From Methylobacterium sp. E-065 (GTDB taxonomy: Bacteria; Pseudomonadota; Alphaproteobacteria; Rhizobiales; Beijerinckiaceae): a stretch of DNA of 60,990 nt. Under the pieces are notes generated by a model. The model was not told the DNA's origin. It searched no databases and saw nothing but the letters and a program-made list of their open reading frames with translations. The DNA is taken from positions 1 to 60,990 of the forward strand of contig NZ_JAKSYD010000173.1 of NCBI RefSeq assembly GCF_022829605.1, read 5' to 3'. The number at the start of each line of letters is the position of its first letter. The stretch's first letter is position 1. Below are positions 18,576 to 27,655 of this stretch, piece by piece. A program made the position numbers and the translations under genes.

Positions 18576-18634
18576 CGGGGCCCGCACGAGGCTGCACCCA
18601 GCGCGCACAATCCCAATCTCACCGAGGAACAATC

Positions 18635-19201
18635 ATGGCTTCCGACACCCTCAACGGCCTGAAGGTCGCAATCCTGATCACGGATGGTTTCGAGCAGGTC
18701 GAGATGACCGAGCCGCGCAAGGCGCTCGACCAAGCCGGTGCCGAGACCCGGATCGTGTCGCCGAAGGACGGCGCGGTGAAGGCCTGGAAGTTCACCGAGT
18801 GGGGCGATCAATTCCCGGTGGACGTTCCCCTGAACAAGGCTCGCCCAGATGAGTACGACGCGCTGCTGCTACCGGGCGGCGTGATCAACCCCGATACGCT
18901 GCGAGCGATCCCCGAAGCCGTGGCGTTCGCGAAAAGCTTCTTCGACGAAGGCAAACCCGTCGCATCGATCTGTCATGGCCCCTGGACCATCATCGAGGCG
19001 GGCGCCGCGCGCGGGCGGCGCCTGACCTCCTGGCCGTCGCTCCAAACCGATCTCCGGAATGCAGGAGCCGATTGGGTGGATGAACAGGCGGTCGTGGACG
19101 GCAACTTGGTCACCAGCCGTAAGCCCGATGACATCCCGGCGTTCAACCGGGCGGTGATCACGCTATTCGCCGGTGCGCGCAGGGACGTTCGGTCCGCGTG
19201 A
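18635..19201 (+). CDS. DJ-1/PfpI family protein (type 1 glutamine amidotransferase fold)
   Basis: A 188-residue PfpI-like protein. The nucleophile elbow is SICHGPW with the conserved Cys, an earlier Glu sits in GFEQVEMTEP, and LLLPGGVINPD forms the oxyanion-side strand. Members act as deglycases, glyoxalase III-type enzymes or proteases; which one applies here is not resolvable. The start at 18635 has GAGGAA 5 bases before it. It follows the FmdB gene on the same strand and converges on a second DJ-1 gene at 19450, with a long perfect hairpin between them. Confidence 0.87.
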   Translation: MASDTLNGLKVAILITDGFEQVEMTEPRKALDQAGAETRIVSPKDGAVKAWKFTEWGDQFPVDVPLNKARPDEYDALLLPGGVINPDTLRAIPEAVAFAKSFFDEGKPVASICHGPWTIIEAGAARGRRLTSWPSLQTDLRNAGADWVDEQAVVDGNLVTSRKPDDIPAFNRAVITLFAGARRDVRSA

Positions 19202-19289
19202 GCCGAACACGTCCGGGTCGCTGCGGCAACGCCGTGTAGCCAGCGGCTGCCGCGGGTCACGCGCGCCCTCGCTGACTGGCGCAAGCAGC

Positions 19290-19333
19290 GGGAGACACTC
19301 GGGCGACCGCGTGCGTTCGCCCGAGTGTCTCCC
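19290..19333. terminator. Perfect 17-bp inverted repeat between convergent genes
   Basis: The arm at 19290-19306 (GGGAGACACTCGGGCGA) pairs perfectly with 19317-19333 across a 10-base loop. It lies between the 3' ends of two convergent DJ-1 family genes. No T tract follows on either strand, so it is not a classic intrinsic terminator; a bidirectional transcript end or RNA-stabilising hairpin is most likely. Confidence 0.55.
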
Positions 19334-19449
19334 ATCTCTGCGCCCGCCTGGGCCGGAGATCGATGCTTCATGCAGCAGCCCGCAAGTGGAGCCCGCTGCG
19401 ATTCACGAAAGGCTACCACAGCGCCTCACAGGTTGATCGCTCCGGCCGA

Positions 19450-20133
19450 TCATCGATCGTCGAGATACGCTTTGAGGCGCTCGGCCGCCGGTCCGGACGA
19501 AGCCGGGTTCTGGCCGGTGATCAGCAACCCGTCCCCGACCACGTAGGGCTGCCAGTCGCCGGCCTTGGAGAACAGGCCACCCTTCCGCTTGAGCTCGTCC
19601 TCGACCAGGAAGGGGACCACCGCGGTCAGACCTACGGCCTCCTCTTCGGTATTCGTGAAGCCGGTGACGGCCTTGCCGGCGACGAGCGGCGTGCCGTCGG
19701 GCGCCTTGGCATGACGCAGCACGCCGGGGGCGTGGCAGACGAGGGCCACGGGCTTGCCGGCCCCGAGCGTCGTCTCGAGCAGCCGGATCGAGGCGGGGTC
19801 CTCGGCGAGGTCCCAGAGGGGGCCATGCCCGCCGGGATAGAACACCGCGTCGAAGCCCGCGTGGGCGACGCCGTCGAGCCGGCCCGTGTTCGACAGGGCA
19901 GCGTCGGCCTCAGGGTCCGCCTCGAAGCGCCGGGTCAGGTCGGTCTGGAAGTCCGGCTCGCTGCTCTTGGGATCGAGCGGCGGACGCCCGCCCTTCGGCG
20001 AGGCGAGGACCACCTCCGCACCGGCATCCTTGAACACGTAGTAGGGCGCGGCGAGCTCCTCCAGCCAGAAGCCGGTCTTGCGGCCGGTGTCGCCGAGCCG
20101 GTCGTGTGAGGTCAGCACCATCAGGATCTTCAT
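19450..20133 (-). CDS. DJ-1/PfpI family, Hsp31/glyoxalase III-like protein
   Basis: A 227-residue protein with ILMVLTSHDRLGDTGRKTG at the N-terminus, a GFDAVFYPGGHGPLWDL strand-turn, and the nucleophile in ALVCHAPGVL. These are hallmarks of the Hsp31/YajL-like group, which convert methylglyoxal to lactate without glutathione or repair glycated proteins. The start at 20133 follows GGAGA by 8 bases, and the frame upstream to 20181 is discarded. UvrA2 lies just upstream (stop at 20236) in the same direction, about 100 bases away. Confidence 0.87.
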   Translation of the reverse strand: MKILMVLTSHDRLGDTGRKTGFWLEELAAPYYVFKDAGAEVVLASPKGGRPPLDPKSSEPDFQTDLTRRFEADPEADAALSNTGRLDGVAHAGFDAVFYPGGHGPLWDLAEDPASIRLLETTLGAGKPVALVCHAPGVLRHAKAPDGTPLVAGKAVTGFTNTEEEAVGLTAVVPFLVEDELKRKGGLFSKAGDWQPYVVGDGLLITGQNPASSGPAAERLKAYLDDR

Positions 20134-20235
20134 CGTCGGTCTCCGGGGCTGGTCTGGGTCTGTCGTTCTGGCTGCCGTCACCGTCTTCCGCTGCTGATCG
20201 AGCGGAGAATCCGGGTCGATGGTCCATCAGCGATG

Positions 20236-22920
20236 TCAGGGTTGCCAGCCCCCATTGCCGTGGGCCTCAAGCTCCTCCCGCAGATAGGGTGCCGTGCGGC
20301 TCGCCCGCACCCGGGCCACGAACTCGGGACGGCCGGCCGACACGACGGTGCCACCCAGGTTTCCGGCGCCGGGCCCCACATCAATGACGTGATCGGCCCC
20401 CGCGACGACGCGCATGTCGTGCTCGACCATCACGACCGTGTTGCCCGCATCGACCAAGCCGTTGAGCTGGAGCATGAGGCGATCCACGTCGGTTGGGTGC
20501 AACCCGGTCGTCGGCTCATCGAGGACGTAGAGCGTGCCCCCGCGCTGCCCCCTCTGCAATTCGGTCGCGAGCTTGATGCGCTGGGCTTCCCCACCGGAGA
20601 GCTCGGTCGCCGGCTGGCCCAGGCGCAGGTAGCCGAGGCCGAGATCCCGCAGCACGAGGAGCGGTCGCAGCACGGAGGGCTCGTCCGCGAAGGCCTCGCA
20701 GGCGCGCTCGACGGTCAACCCGAGCACGTCCGCAATGGTCAGCCCGTTCCAGGCCACCGCCAACGTCTCTGGCGCGTAGCGAGATCCGTGGCAGGTCGGG
20801 CAGGGGGCGTAGACGCTCGGCATGAACAGGAGTTCGACGCTGACGAAACCCTCGCCCTCGCAGGCCGGGCATCGGCCCTTCGCGACGTTGAAGGAAAAGC
20901 GGCCGGCGTCGTAGCGGCGTCGGCGTGCCTCGGGCGTGGCGGCGAACAGCTTGCGGACGCCGTCGAACAGGCCGGTATAGGTCGCGAGGTTCGAGCGGGG
21001 CGTGCGCCCGATCGGCTTCTGATCGACTTGGACCAGACGCCGGACCCCCTCCAGGCCGCCGACGATGCGCCCCTCCGTCGGACCAGGCGCCTCGTCGAGG
21101 GGATCCTCCGGCTCGTCGTCGGTTTCGATCGGCCTGCCGAGACGGTCGCCCACGAGGTCCAGCAGGGCCTGGCTGACGAGGCTCGACTTGCCGGAGCCCG
21201 AGATGCCCGTAACCGCGGTGAGACATCCGAGCGGAACCGAGACCGAGACGCCGCGCAGGTTGTTGCGGACGATCCCCTCCAGGCGCAGCCATCCCGAGGG
21301 CTCGCGCCGCGGGCGCCGCGGCGGCTCGGCGAGTCCGAACAGGTGCAGGCGCGTGCGCGACGCCTCCACCGCGCGCAGCCCCTCCGGCGGGCCGCTGTAC
21401 AGCACGGTGCCCCCGTGCTCGCCCGCCGCCGGGCCGACATCGACCAGCCAGTCGGCGCGGCGCATCGTGCCGATGTCGTGCTCGACGACGAACAGCGAAT
21501 TGCCCGAGGCGAGCAGCCCGGCCAGCGCGTCGTGCAGGGCATCGCCGTCGGCGGGGTGCAGGCCCGCGGTGGGCTCATCGAGCACGTAGGCGACGCCGAA
21601 GAGCTGCGAGCGGAGCTGGGTGGCGAGGCGCAGGCGCTGCAACTCGCCCGACGACAGGGTCGTGGTCACCCGGTCCAGCGACAGGTAGCCGAGGCCCAGC
21701 TCCGTGAGCGTCCCGATCCGTTCGATGAGATCGGTGGCGAGGCGCTGGGCGGCGAGCCGCTTCTCGATCGAGAGGTTCGGCGTCGCGCGCACGTCCGGCG
21801 CACCGGCATGGGCCGATCCCCCGGAGGCGGCGCGCCGAGCCCGATCCCGCCGGCCGGCTTCGCGATCGAGCGTCCCGGGGTCGGCGGCGGTGTCGTCATC
21901 GCGCAGCCGGTCCTCGGCGACCGGCCGCATCACCGCGGCGAGGTCGGCGAGCGGCATGCGGGACAGGTCCCCGATATCGAGCCCGGCGAAGGTGACCGAG
22001 AGCGCCTCGGGCTTCAGGCGCTTGCCCTGGCAGGCGGGGCAGTCCTCGCTGACGAGGTAGCGCGCCGCCCGTCGGCGCATGAGCGCGCTCTGCGACTTGG
22101 TGAAGGTCCCCAGCACGTGGCGGCGGGCGCTCGTGAAGGTGCCCCTATAGCTCGGCTCCAGGCGGCGCTGGCGGGCGCGCCGCGTCTGCTCCGGGGAGAG
22201 GCCGGCATAGACCGGCTCCTGCGGCTGGTCGTCCGTGAACAGGATCCAGTCCCGGAGCGCCCGCGGCAGGTCCTTCCAGGGCGTATCGACATCGACCCCC
22301 CGGCTCACCAGGATATCCCGCAGGTTCTGTCCGCCCCAGGCTTGCGGCCAGGCCGCGACGGCGCGCTCGCGGATCGTCAGCGAAGGGTCCGGCACCATGG
22401 AGGCTTCCGTGGCCCGGTAGATCCGCCCGAGCCCACCGCAGGACGGGCAGGCGCCCTGGGGTGTGTTGGGCGAGAAGTCCTCGGCGTAGAGCATCGGCTG
22501 GCCCAGCGGATAGCTGCCGGCGCGCGAGTACATCATCCGCACCAGGCTCGACAGGGTGGTGACGCTGCCGACCGAGGACCGGGCGCTCGGTGTGCCGCGC
22601 TGCTGCTGGAGGGCGACCGCAGGGGGAAGTCCCTCGATGGCGTCGACGTCGGGCACGCCGACTTGGTCGATCAAGCGCCGCGCGTAGGGGGCGACCGACT
22701 CGAAGTAACGACGCTGGGCCTCCGCATAGAGCGTACCAAAGGCCAGCGAGGACTTGCCGGAGCCGGAGACGCCCGTGAACACCACGAGGGCATCGCGGGG
22801 CAACTCCACGTCGACGTCGCGCAGGTTGTGCTCCCGGGCACCCTTCACCGTGACGAAGCCCGGCCGTCCCGCGCCGGATCGGGCGATCCTGACCGGTTCC
22901 TTGGGCGTCGGTTGGTCCAT
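20236..22920 (-). CDS. UvrA-like ATPase (UvrA2/DrrC class)
   Basis: A UvrA family protein of about 894 residues with two ABC modules. Walker A motifs are GVSGSGKSSLAFG and GISGSGKSSLV; ABC signatures are LSSGELQRLRLA and LSGGEAQRIKLA; Walker B segments are YVLDEPTAGLHP and YVLDEPTTGLHP. Zinc CxxC pairs appear (CPSCGGLG, CPACQGKRL, CPACEGEGF, CPTCHGSRY). The length and short insertion fit UvrA2, which accompanies UvrA1 in many bacteria and is tied to tolerance of DNA-damaging or intercalating compounds. The ATG at 22920 is preferred to a GTG at 22923. No uvrB or uvrC is nearby, so it is not the core repair locus. Confidence 0.9.
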   Translation of the reverse strand: MDQPTPKEPVRIARSGAGRPGFVTVKGAREHNLRDVDVELPRDALVVFTGVSGSGKSSLAFGTLYAEAQRRYFESVAPYARRLIDQVGVPDVDAIEGLPPAVALQQQRGTPSARSSVGSVTTLSSLVRMMYSRAGSYPLGQPMLYAEDFSPNTPQGACPSCGGLGRIYRATEASMVPDPSLTIRERAVAAWPQAWGGQNLRDILVSRGVDVDTPWKDLPRALRDWILFTDDQPQEPVYAGLSPEQTRRARQRRLEPSYRGTFTSARRHVLGTFTKSQSALMRRRAARYLVSEDCPACQGKRLKPEALSVTFAGLDIGDLSRMPLADLAAVMRPVAEDRLRDDDTAADPGTLDREAGRRDRARRAASGGSAHAGAPDVRATPNLSIEKRLAAQRLATDLIERIGTLTELGLGYLSLDRVTTTLSSGELQRLRLATQLRSQLFGVAYVLDEPTAGLHPADGDALHDALAGLLASGNSLFVVEHDIGTMRRADWLVDVGPAAGEHGGTVLYSGPPEGLRAVEASRTRLHLFGLAEPPRRPRREPSGWLRLEGIVRNNLRGVSVSVPLGCLTAVTGISGSGKSSLVSQALLDLVGDRLGRPIETDDEPEDPLDEAPGPTEGRIVGGLEGVRRLVQVDQKPIGRTPRSNLATYTGLFDGVRKLFAATPEARRRRYDAGRFSFNVAKGRCPACEGEGFVSVELLFMPSVYAPCPTCHGSRYAPETLAVAWNGLTIADVLGLTVERACEAFADEPSVLRPLLVLRDLGLGYLRLGQPATELSGGEAQRIKLATELQRGQRGGTLYVLDEPTTGLHPTDVDRLMLQLNGLVDAGNTVVMVEHDMRVVAGADHVIDVGPGAGNLGGTVVSAGRPEFVARVRASRTAPYLREELEAHGNGGWQP

Positions 22921-23527
22921 CACATCGCCCTCTCGGTGAGTGCTCTCCCGTACGACAGCAAACGCCGCTGCGCCGAGGGGAGATCAAGCGGCGCAGGAAC
23001 TACCCTCCGCGCGCTCGTCCGTGGATCGCTTCCCTGGACAAAACCCGATGGGGCGCGGCGTGACCGGGAGGGCCCAGATCCCCGCCACCCGCCAAGCCTC
23101 TTGCTCGGGCGCGTGGCAAACCCGGCAGATGGTGCCGGTCAGCAAGCGTGGCACCTGGATGCATCCTAAGGGAGATGCCGGCCGGGCCACCGCTCGAAGC
23201 TTTGCCTCAAGAACACGCCTGATCGTTGCCGGCGGTGCAACAGCCATTCCTGAAGAGCACGATTCCCACGCGATCGGCGCACGACGCATGGGGGCTTGGC
23301 AGAACAACCTCGGTGGATCGCCGAAGCTTGCCGGCTCGCGCAACCAACGAGATTATCCTTAGGGAAATCCCGTATCAAACCAGGGCGCCGCAGCCGACGT
23401 TTGTCTTCCAAGAGCAGGGGTCGAGACATGGTGGGACCGGTTTGGAGCCGCTCGCTCCGCGTCCCCTACGCCACCGGACCCTGACACGAGTCCGCCCGTC
23501 GCAGCACTCTGACCAAGGGAGTGACCC
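22921..23527. other. Intergenic region between UvrA2 and the SRPBCC gene
   Basis: About 600 bases between divergent genes. Frames on both strands are present but lack recognisable domains or ribosome binding sites, so no gene is called. Promoters for both neighbours must be here; no GGAAC-N18-GTT site was found. Confidence 0.4.
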
Positions 23528-24235
23528 ATGGCTGATCGATCCGGCAACGGCAGACTAGGCGACCACAGGGAGACTTATCGCGCTTCGGCCGGCTCGCGCG
23601 AGTATTCTGGGCCCGGCTTCGGCAGCGTCGGATGGGCCCTCGCCGGTGCAGCGGGAGTAGCCGCTCTCGCCGTCCTCGGCGCGCAACGGCTTGATTCGCC
23701 GAAACGAAGGCCCGCGCGCGAGACCGACCCTGCGAACGGCTTGAGCGATGAGCCCGAGGTCGAATACTCCATCACCATCGAGCGCCCTGCGGATGTACTC
23801 TATCGGATCTGGCGGGATCCAGAGACCCTCCCGCGCATAGTGGCATTTCTGGCTGAGATCCGCCCGAGCGGAGAGGGGCGAAGCGAGTGGCGCGCCGACG
23901 GACCACTCGGCCAAAGCCATACCTGGATCATGCAGATCACCGAAGAGCGGCCCGGCGAACTCATCCGTGCGAACGCTGACGGTGACGGCGGCCTCGTTAC
24001 CGAGTGTGAAATTCGCTTCCGCCCAGCGTCGGGCGATCGCGGCACGGTCGCCACGCTGCGCATCCGCTTCGATCCGCCCGGGGGCATGCTCGGCGACGTG
24101 GCGGCGCGCTTCTTCAAGGGCGTCGTACCGAAAGAGATGGCGTCGAAAGCGCTGCACGCCTTCAAGAGCCTCGTCCTGACTGGCGAGATCCCCACCACCG
24201 ATCGTCAGCCGGCAGCCCGGCGCGATCCCCGCTGA
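23528..24235 (+). CDS. SRPBCC (cyclase/dehydrase) family membrane-anchored protein
   Basis: A single membrane helix near residues 36-53 (WALAGAAGVAALAVLG) is followed by an SRPBCC/polyketide-cyclase-like domain (about 80-215) starting at EYSITIERPADVLYRIWRDP. Such domains form a hydrophobic pocket for lipid-like ligands. The protein is otherwise uncharacterised. AGGGAG lies 6 bases before the ATG. It ends 12 bases before the zinc dehydrogenase at 24248, so the two are very likely one operon. This arrangement resembles the membrane-protein/dehydrogenase pair at 3449-5242. Confidence 0.82.
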   Translation: MADRSGNGRLGDHRETYRASAGSREYSGPGFGSVGWALAGAAGVAALAVLGAQRLDSPKRRPARETDPANGLSDEPEVEYSITIERPADVLYRIWRDPETLPRIVAFLAEIRPSGEGRSEWRADGPLGQSHTWIMQITEERPGELIRANADGDGGLVTECEIRFRPASGDRGTVATLRIRFDPPGGMLGDVAARFFKGVVPKEMASKALHAFKSLVLTGEIPTTDRQPAARRDPR

Positions 24236-24247
24236 GGAGCTTAGGCC

Positions 24248-25417
24248 ATGCGCGCGTTGTATTGGAATGGCGTCAACGACTTGCGTGTCGGAACCGTCAA
24301 GGATCCCGAGATCGTCAACCCTCACGATGCCATCTTGAAGGTCAAGTTATCGACCACCTGCGGTTCCGACCTGCACTTCATCGACGGCTACATCCCGACC
24401 ATGAAGGCCGGTGACGTCATCGGCCACGAGTTTATGGGCGAAGTCGTCGAGGTCGGGCCGAAGGTGCGGCGGGTGAAGAAGGGCGATCGGGTTGTCGTCC
24501 CCTCGTTCATCGCCTGCGGCGAATGCTGGTATTGCCAAGAAAAACTTTTCTCGCTCTGCGACTGCACGCACCCGAAGCCGGAATTGCAGGAGCCTCTCCT
24601 TGGATACCCGACCGCCGGCATCTACGGGTATACGCACGCCTTCGGGGGTTATGCGGGATCCCACGCCGAGTACATCCGCGTGCCTCATGCCGACGTGGAC
24701 TGCTTCAAGGTGCCCGAGGGCGTCGCGGACGAGACGGCTTTGTTCCTCTCCGATGCAGCGCCGACAGGCTACATGGGCGCCGATTTCTGCGGCATCAGGC
24801 CGGGCGACACGGTTGCGGTCTGGGGCTGCGGTGGTGTGGGCCTGATGGCCCAGCAGAGCGCGCGGCTGATGGGTGCTGAGCGGGTGATCGCCATCGACCG
24901 CTTTCCCGAGCGGCTCAAGATGGCACGGGAACACGCCGGCTCCGAGACGCTCGACTACACGCAAGTACACAGCGTCCTGGAAGCCTTGAAGGAGATGACG
25001 GGCGGGCGCGGGCCGGATGCCTGCATCGACGCCGTCGGCATGGAGGCGCACGGCACCGGGTCCCAATACGCTTACGACCGCGTAAAGCAGGCGCTGCGCC
25101 TGGAGACCGACCGCGGCCAGGCGCTCCGCGAGGCCATCATGGCCTGCCGCAAGGGCGGCACGCTGTCGGTCCTCGGCGTCTACGGGATGATCGACAAGTT
25201 CCCGATGGGCGTCATCATGAACAAGGGGATGACCGTGCGCACCGCCCAGCAGCATGGCCAGGCCTACATGGACCGGCTGCTCGCGCATGCCGCGAAGGGA
25301 GAGCTCAACCCGGCCTACCTCGCCACCCACCGCTTCAGCCTCGAGGACGGACCGCGCGGCTACGACATGTTCAAGCACAAGACGGATGGCTGCGTGCGCG
25401 CAGTATTCGCACCGTAG
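24248..25417 (+). CDS. Zinc-dependent alcohol dehydrogenase (paralogue 3)
   Basis: A 389-residue MDR dehydrogenase. Ligands: CGSDLHFIDG and GHEFMGEVVE (catalytic zinc), CGECWYCQEKLFSLC (structural zinc). Cofactor site: WGCGGVGLMAQQ. It is closer to paralogue 1 (4067) than to the formaldehyde dehydrogenase-like paralogue 2, sharing DGRD/PHDAI-type N-terminus and the MNKGMTVR segment. GAGGAG precedes the ATG by about 8 bases. It is coupled to the SRPBCC gene; the aldo/keto reductase at 25591 follows 173 bases downstream on the same strand. Its substrate is unknown. Confidence 0.9.
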   Translation: MRALYWNGVNDLRVGTVKDPEIVNPHDAILKVKLSTTCGSDLHFIDGYIPTMKAGDVIGHEFMGEVVEVGPKVRRVKKGDRVVVPSFIACGECWYCQEKLFSLCDCTHPKPELQEPLLGYPTAGIYGYTHAFGGYAGSHAEYIRVPHADVDCFKVPEGVADETALFLSDAAPTGYMGADFCGIRPGDTVAVWGCGGVGLMAQQSARLMGAERVIAIDRFPERLKMAREHAGSETLDYTQVHSVLEALKEMTGGRGPDACIDAVGMEAHGTGSQYAYDRVKQALRLETDRGQALREAIMACRKGGTLSVLGVYGMIDKFPMGVIMNKGMTVRTAQQHGQAYMDRLLAHAAKGELNPAYLATHRFSLEDGPRGYDMFKHKTDGCVRAVFAP

Positions 25418-25590
25418 ACGCGGCCCCCGCAGTGGTGCTTCGCTGCAGCGGCGCATCCCGGCCTTCGCGCCGGCGGTGATCAGGCGGTCCGCCGGCACTC
25501 GGTGGCGATCGCCCCGCGGCGGCCGAGTATGATCTGCGGACCCAACCGGCGCTGCCGGGGGCATGGGCTCTTCACAGGGAGAATTCGCCA

Positions 25591-26430
25591 ATGGAGCAGC
25601 GCCCGTTTGGGCCAGTGCCGCGCGAGGTTGCCGCGATCGGTCAGGGAACTTGGTACATCGACGACGCGCACCGGCCCACCGCTGTCGCTGCCCTGCGCCG
25701 TGGTCTCGATCTCGGTATGACTCATGTCGACACCGCTGAGATGTACGGCGACGCCGAGGCCGTGGTCGGTGAGGCGATCACCGGGCGCCGCGACGAAGTC
25801 TTTCTCGTCTCCAAGGTCCTGCCGAGCAACGCCTCGCTTGCCGGGACCTTAGCGGCCTGCGCTCGCTCGCTCGCGCGCCTGCGCACCGACCGGCTGGACT
25901 GCTACCTCCTGCATTGGCCTGGCTCGCACCCGCTCGTAGACACCTTCGCCGCCTTCGAGCGGCTTCGCGAGCAGGGCAAGATCCTGTCCTGGGGGGTGAG
26001 CAACTTCGACGTGCCCGACCTCGATGCCGCCTGGAAAGCCGGGGGGGAGGGCCGGATGGCCTGCAACCAAGTGCTCTACCATCTGGAGGAGCGCGCGATC
26101 GAGCACGCCGTGCAGCCCTGGTGCGAGGCGCACGGCGTCGCCGTCGTCGCCTACAGCCCCTTCGGTCATGGCAGCTTTCCCAGCCCGCTCACACCGGGTG
26201 GCCACCTATTGGAGAACATCGCAGCGAACCACGACGCGACCGCACGCCAAGTCGCGCTCAGGTTCCTGGTGCGGCGGCCGTCCACTTTCGCGATCCCCAA
26301 AGCGTCCAGCCCCGAGCACGCCGCCGATAACGCGGGCGCGGGCGCGCTTTCGCTGACGGATGCCGAACTCGCCCGACTCGATACGGCGTTCCCGCTCGGG
26401 CCGCGGCCGCGTCGGCTGCCCATGCTGTAG
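25591..26430 (+). CDS. Aldo/keto reductase
   Basis: A 279-residue NADPH-dependent TIM-barrel reductase. Tetrad residues are visible: Asp and Tyr in DTAEMYGDAE, Lys in LVSKVLP, His in YLLHWPGSHP. The NADPH-binding end is IPKASSPEHA. The start follows AGGGAGA by 9 bases. Members reduce aldehydes and ketones, which fits the surrounding detoxification genes. The following 1.2 kb is gene-poor. Confidence 0.9.
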   Translation: MEQRPFGPVPREVAAIGQGTWYIDDAHRPTAVAALRRGLDLGMTHVDTAEMYGDAEAVVGEAITGRRDEVFLVSKVLPSNASLAGTLAACARSLARLRTDRLDCYLLHWPGSHPLVDTFAAFERLREQGKILSWGVSNFDVPDLDAAWKAGGEGRMACNQVLYHLEERAIEHAVQPWCEAHGVAVVAYSPFGHGSFPSPLTPGGHLLENIAANHDATARQVALRFLVRRPSTFAIPKASSPEHAADNAGAGALSLTDAELARLDTAFPLGPRPRRLPML

Positions 26431-27214
26431 GCCCGTGATGCCCGCGTGCCCGGACCAGGCGTTTGTGCGTGGCTCGTCTTGGTCGTTGGGCTGGACGCTT
26501 TCGTCGAGAGGGAGGAAATCCGTCAGAAAATCACAATTCTTGCGAATTCCGTGCAGCTGCAAGGGGCAAACTGTAATCGTTTCTCAAAAAATGTCTTCGG
26601 GTCGCCGCTCTTCCTGAATTCAACGGAGCAACGTGACGGTACTGTGTCGCGCTACGCGTCTGCTTTTCTACCTTTAAATACAGAAAGCGGAACGGCAGTT
26701 TTCGGCCAGACTACGCCACTCGGGATTTCCGCCGCGTGCAAGACCGGACATTCAGCTTCGCGTCCAATGCGGTCATCACGCTCACCGTGACAACGCCTCG
26801 TAACCGGACGCTTCAGAAACGTATATCGTCAATCCCCGCAGTCATGGATTTTCGGCATCGCCAAATCAGTGATGTCGCGGCACGGCTGGCTATGTAGCGG
26901 CGCCAGCCGCCGCACCGCGTGATGTCGACCACCGCGGCGACGGCCGCCGCCCCTACCAGGAAACCCTTCGGTGCAGTTCCGTCGGCGAGTCGCAGAATGC
27001 CAATCGCAGGCGGTTCTGGGATGGCGGCCACGAAGGACCCGAAGGCAGCCGGCGCCAGGGCCCAGACCTCCCTCTTGATCGCGCCCTGTCGTCACCGGCC
27101 ATCCGGAGCAGTCCGGGACGCTGCGTCAGGCCTCGCGGCAGGGCGTAGAGGAAGTCTTCTGGTCGAGTCGGCGGGGATTGCCGGTGGCTGTGCCCAACAG
27201 GCGGCCGCCCGCGA
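26431..27214. other. Gene-poor region with repeat copy 2 and decayed coding sequence
   Basis: No intact gene. The stretch holds the repeat at 26701-26776. On the minus strand at about 26830-27070, a frame with hydrophobic and basic segments (APKGFLVGAAAVAAVVDI, GGWRRYIAS) and an upstream out-of-frame segment (VWALAPAAFGSFVAAIPE) look like a decayed membrane protein, possibly NnrS-like, but this cannot be confirmed by eye. Confidence 0.35.
26701..26776 (+). repeat. Dispersed repeat, copy 2
   Basis: Counterpart of 3079-3155 on the same strand. It shares the ordered blocks CAGACTACG, CACTC, CCG.CGCG and GGTCAT. It lies in gene-poor DNA between two aldo/keto reductase genes. Confidence 0.5.
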
Positions 27215-27560
27215 TGCGTGGTGACCGTGGAGTTGGGCCGGTAGCATCTGGCGCAAGTCGCTAAAGGTCGAGCTCGCCACGTCGCGTCGCCGTGGCAGGT
27301 CGACCGGATGGATCGCCTCGATCCGGCCGTGGCCGGGCGAGATCATCACGTTGCGGCCGGTCAGGAAGATCGCCTCATCGATAGCTGAAGGTGACGAACA
27401 GGATCGTCAGCCCGGTGCAGGACGAGAGATGGAGCAGTTCGTCTTGCAGGCGCTCGCGCGTCATGGCGTCGAGAGCCCGACGGTCTCTCGTCCATCAGTA
27501 CCACTTCAGCCTCGTTAGCGAGCATCCGGGTGATGGCGACGCGCTGCTTTATCCCCCGGT
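27215..27560 (-). pseudogene. Remnant of an ABC transporter ATP-binding protein (NrtD/TauB class)
   Basis: Only the second half of an ABC ATPase is recognisable, spread over three frames. The order is KQRVAITRMLAN and VVLMDE (signature end and Walker B), then, after a shift, LDAMTRERLQDELL and TILFVT, then, after a second shift, DEAIFLTGRNVMI and SPGHGRIEAIHPVDLP. The Walker A half is missing. The sequence resembles nitrate/sulfonate/taurine-type importers. It abuts the 3' end of the aldo/keto reductase at 27656, reading the same way, and is not expected to be functional. Confidence 0.7.
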
Positions 27561-27655
27561 ACCGCCCGAGGGCGGCTGACAGCGCCATCTGCCGGCACGC
27601 CCCGCTGAAGTGGACCCCGATCGATGCGACGCGCGCGGACGCTGTCAGCGCACCC

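Noticed and set aside
20233..23169. Plus-strand open frame of about 978 codons
   Set aside because: Antisense to the UvrA2 gene, which has complete Walker and signature motifs. The frame shows no domain.
22984..23343. Minus-strand 119-codon frame upstream of UvrA2
   Set aside because: No ribosome binding site and no domain; Pro/Arg/Cys scattering is typical of a shadow.
26830..27070. NnrS-like membrane protein
   Set aside because: Short hydrophobic segments suggest a relic, but there is no continuous frame or clear family motif.
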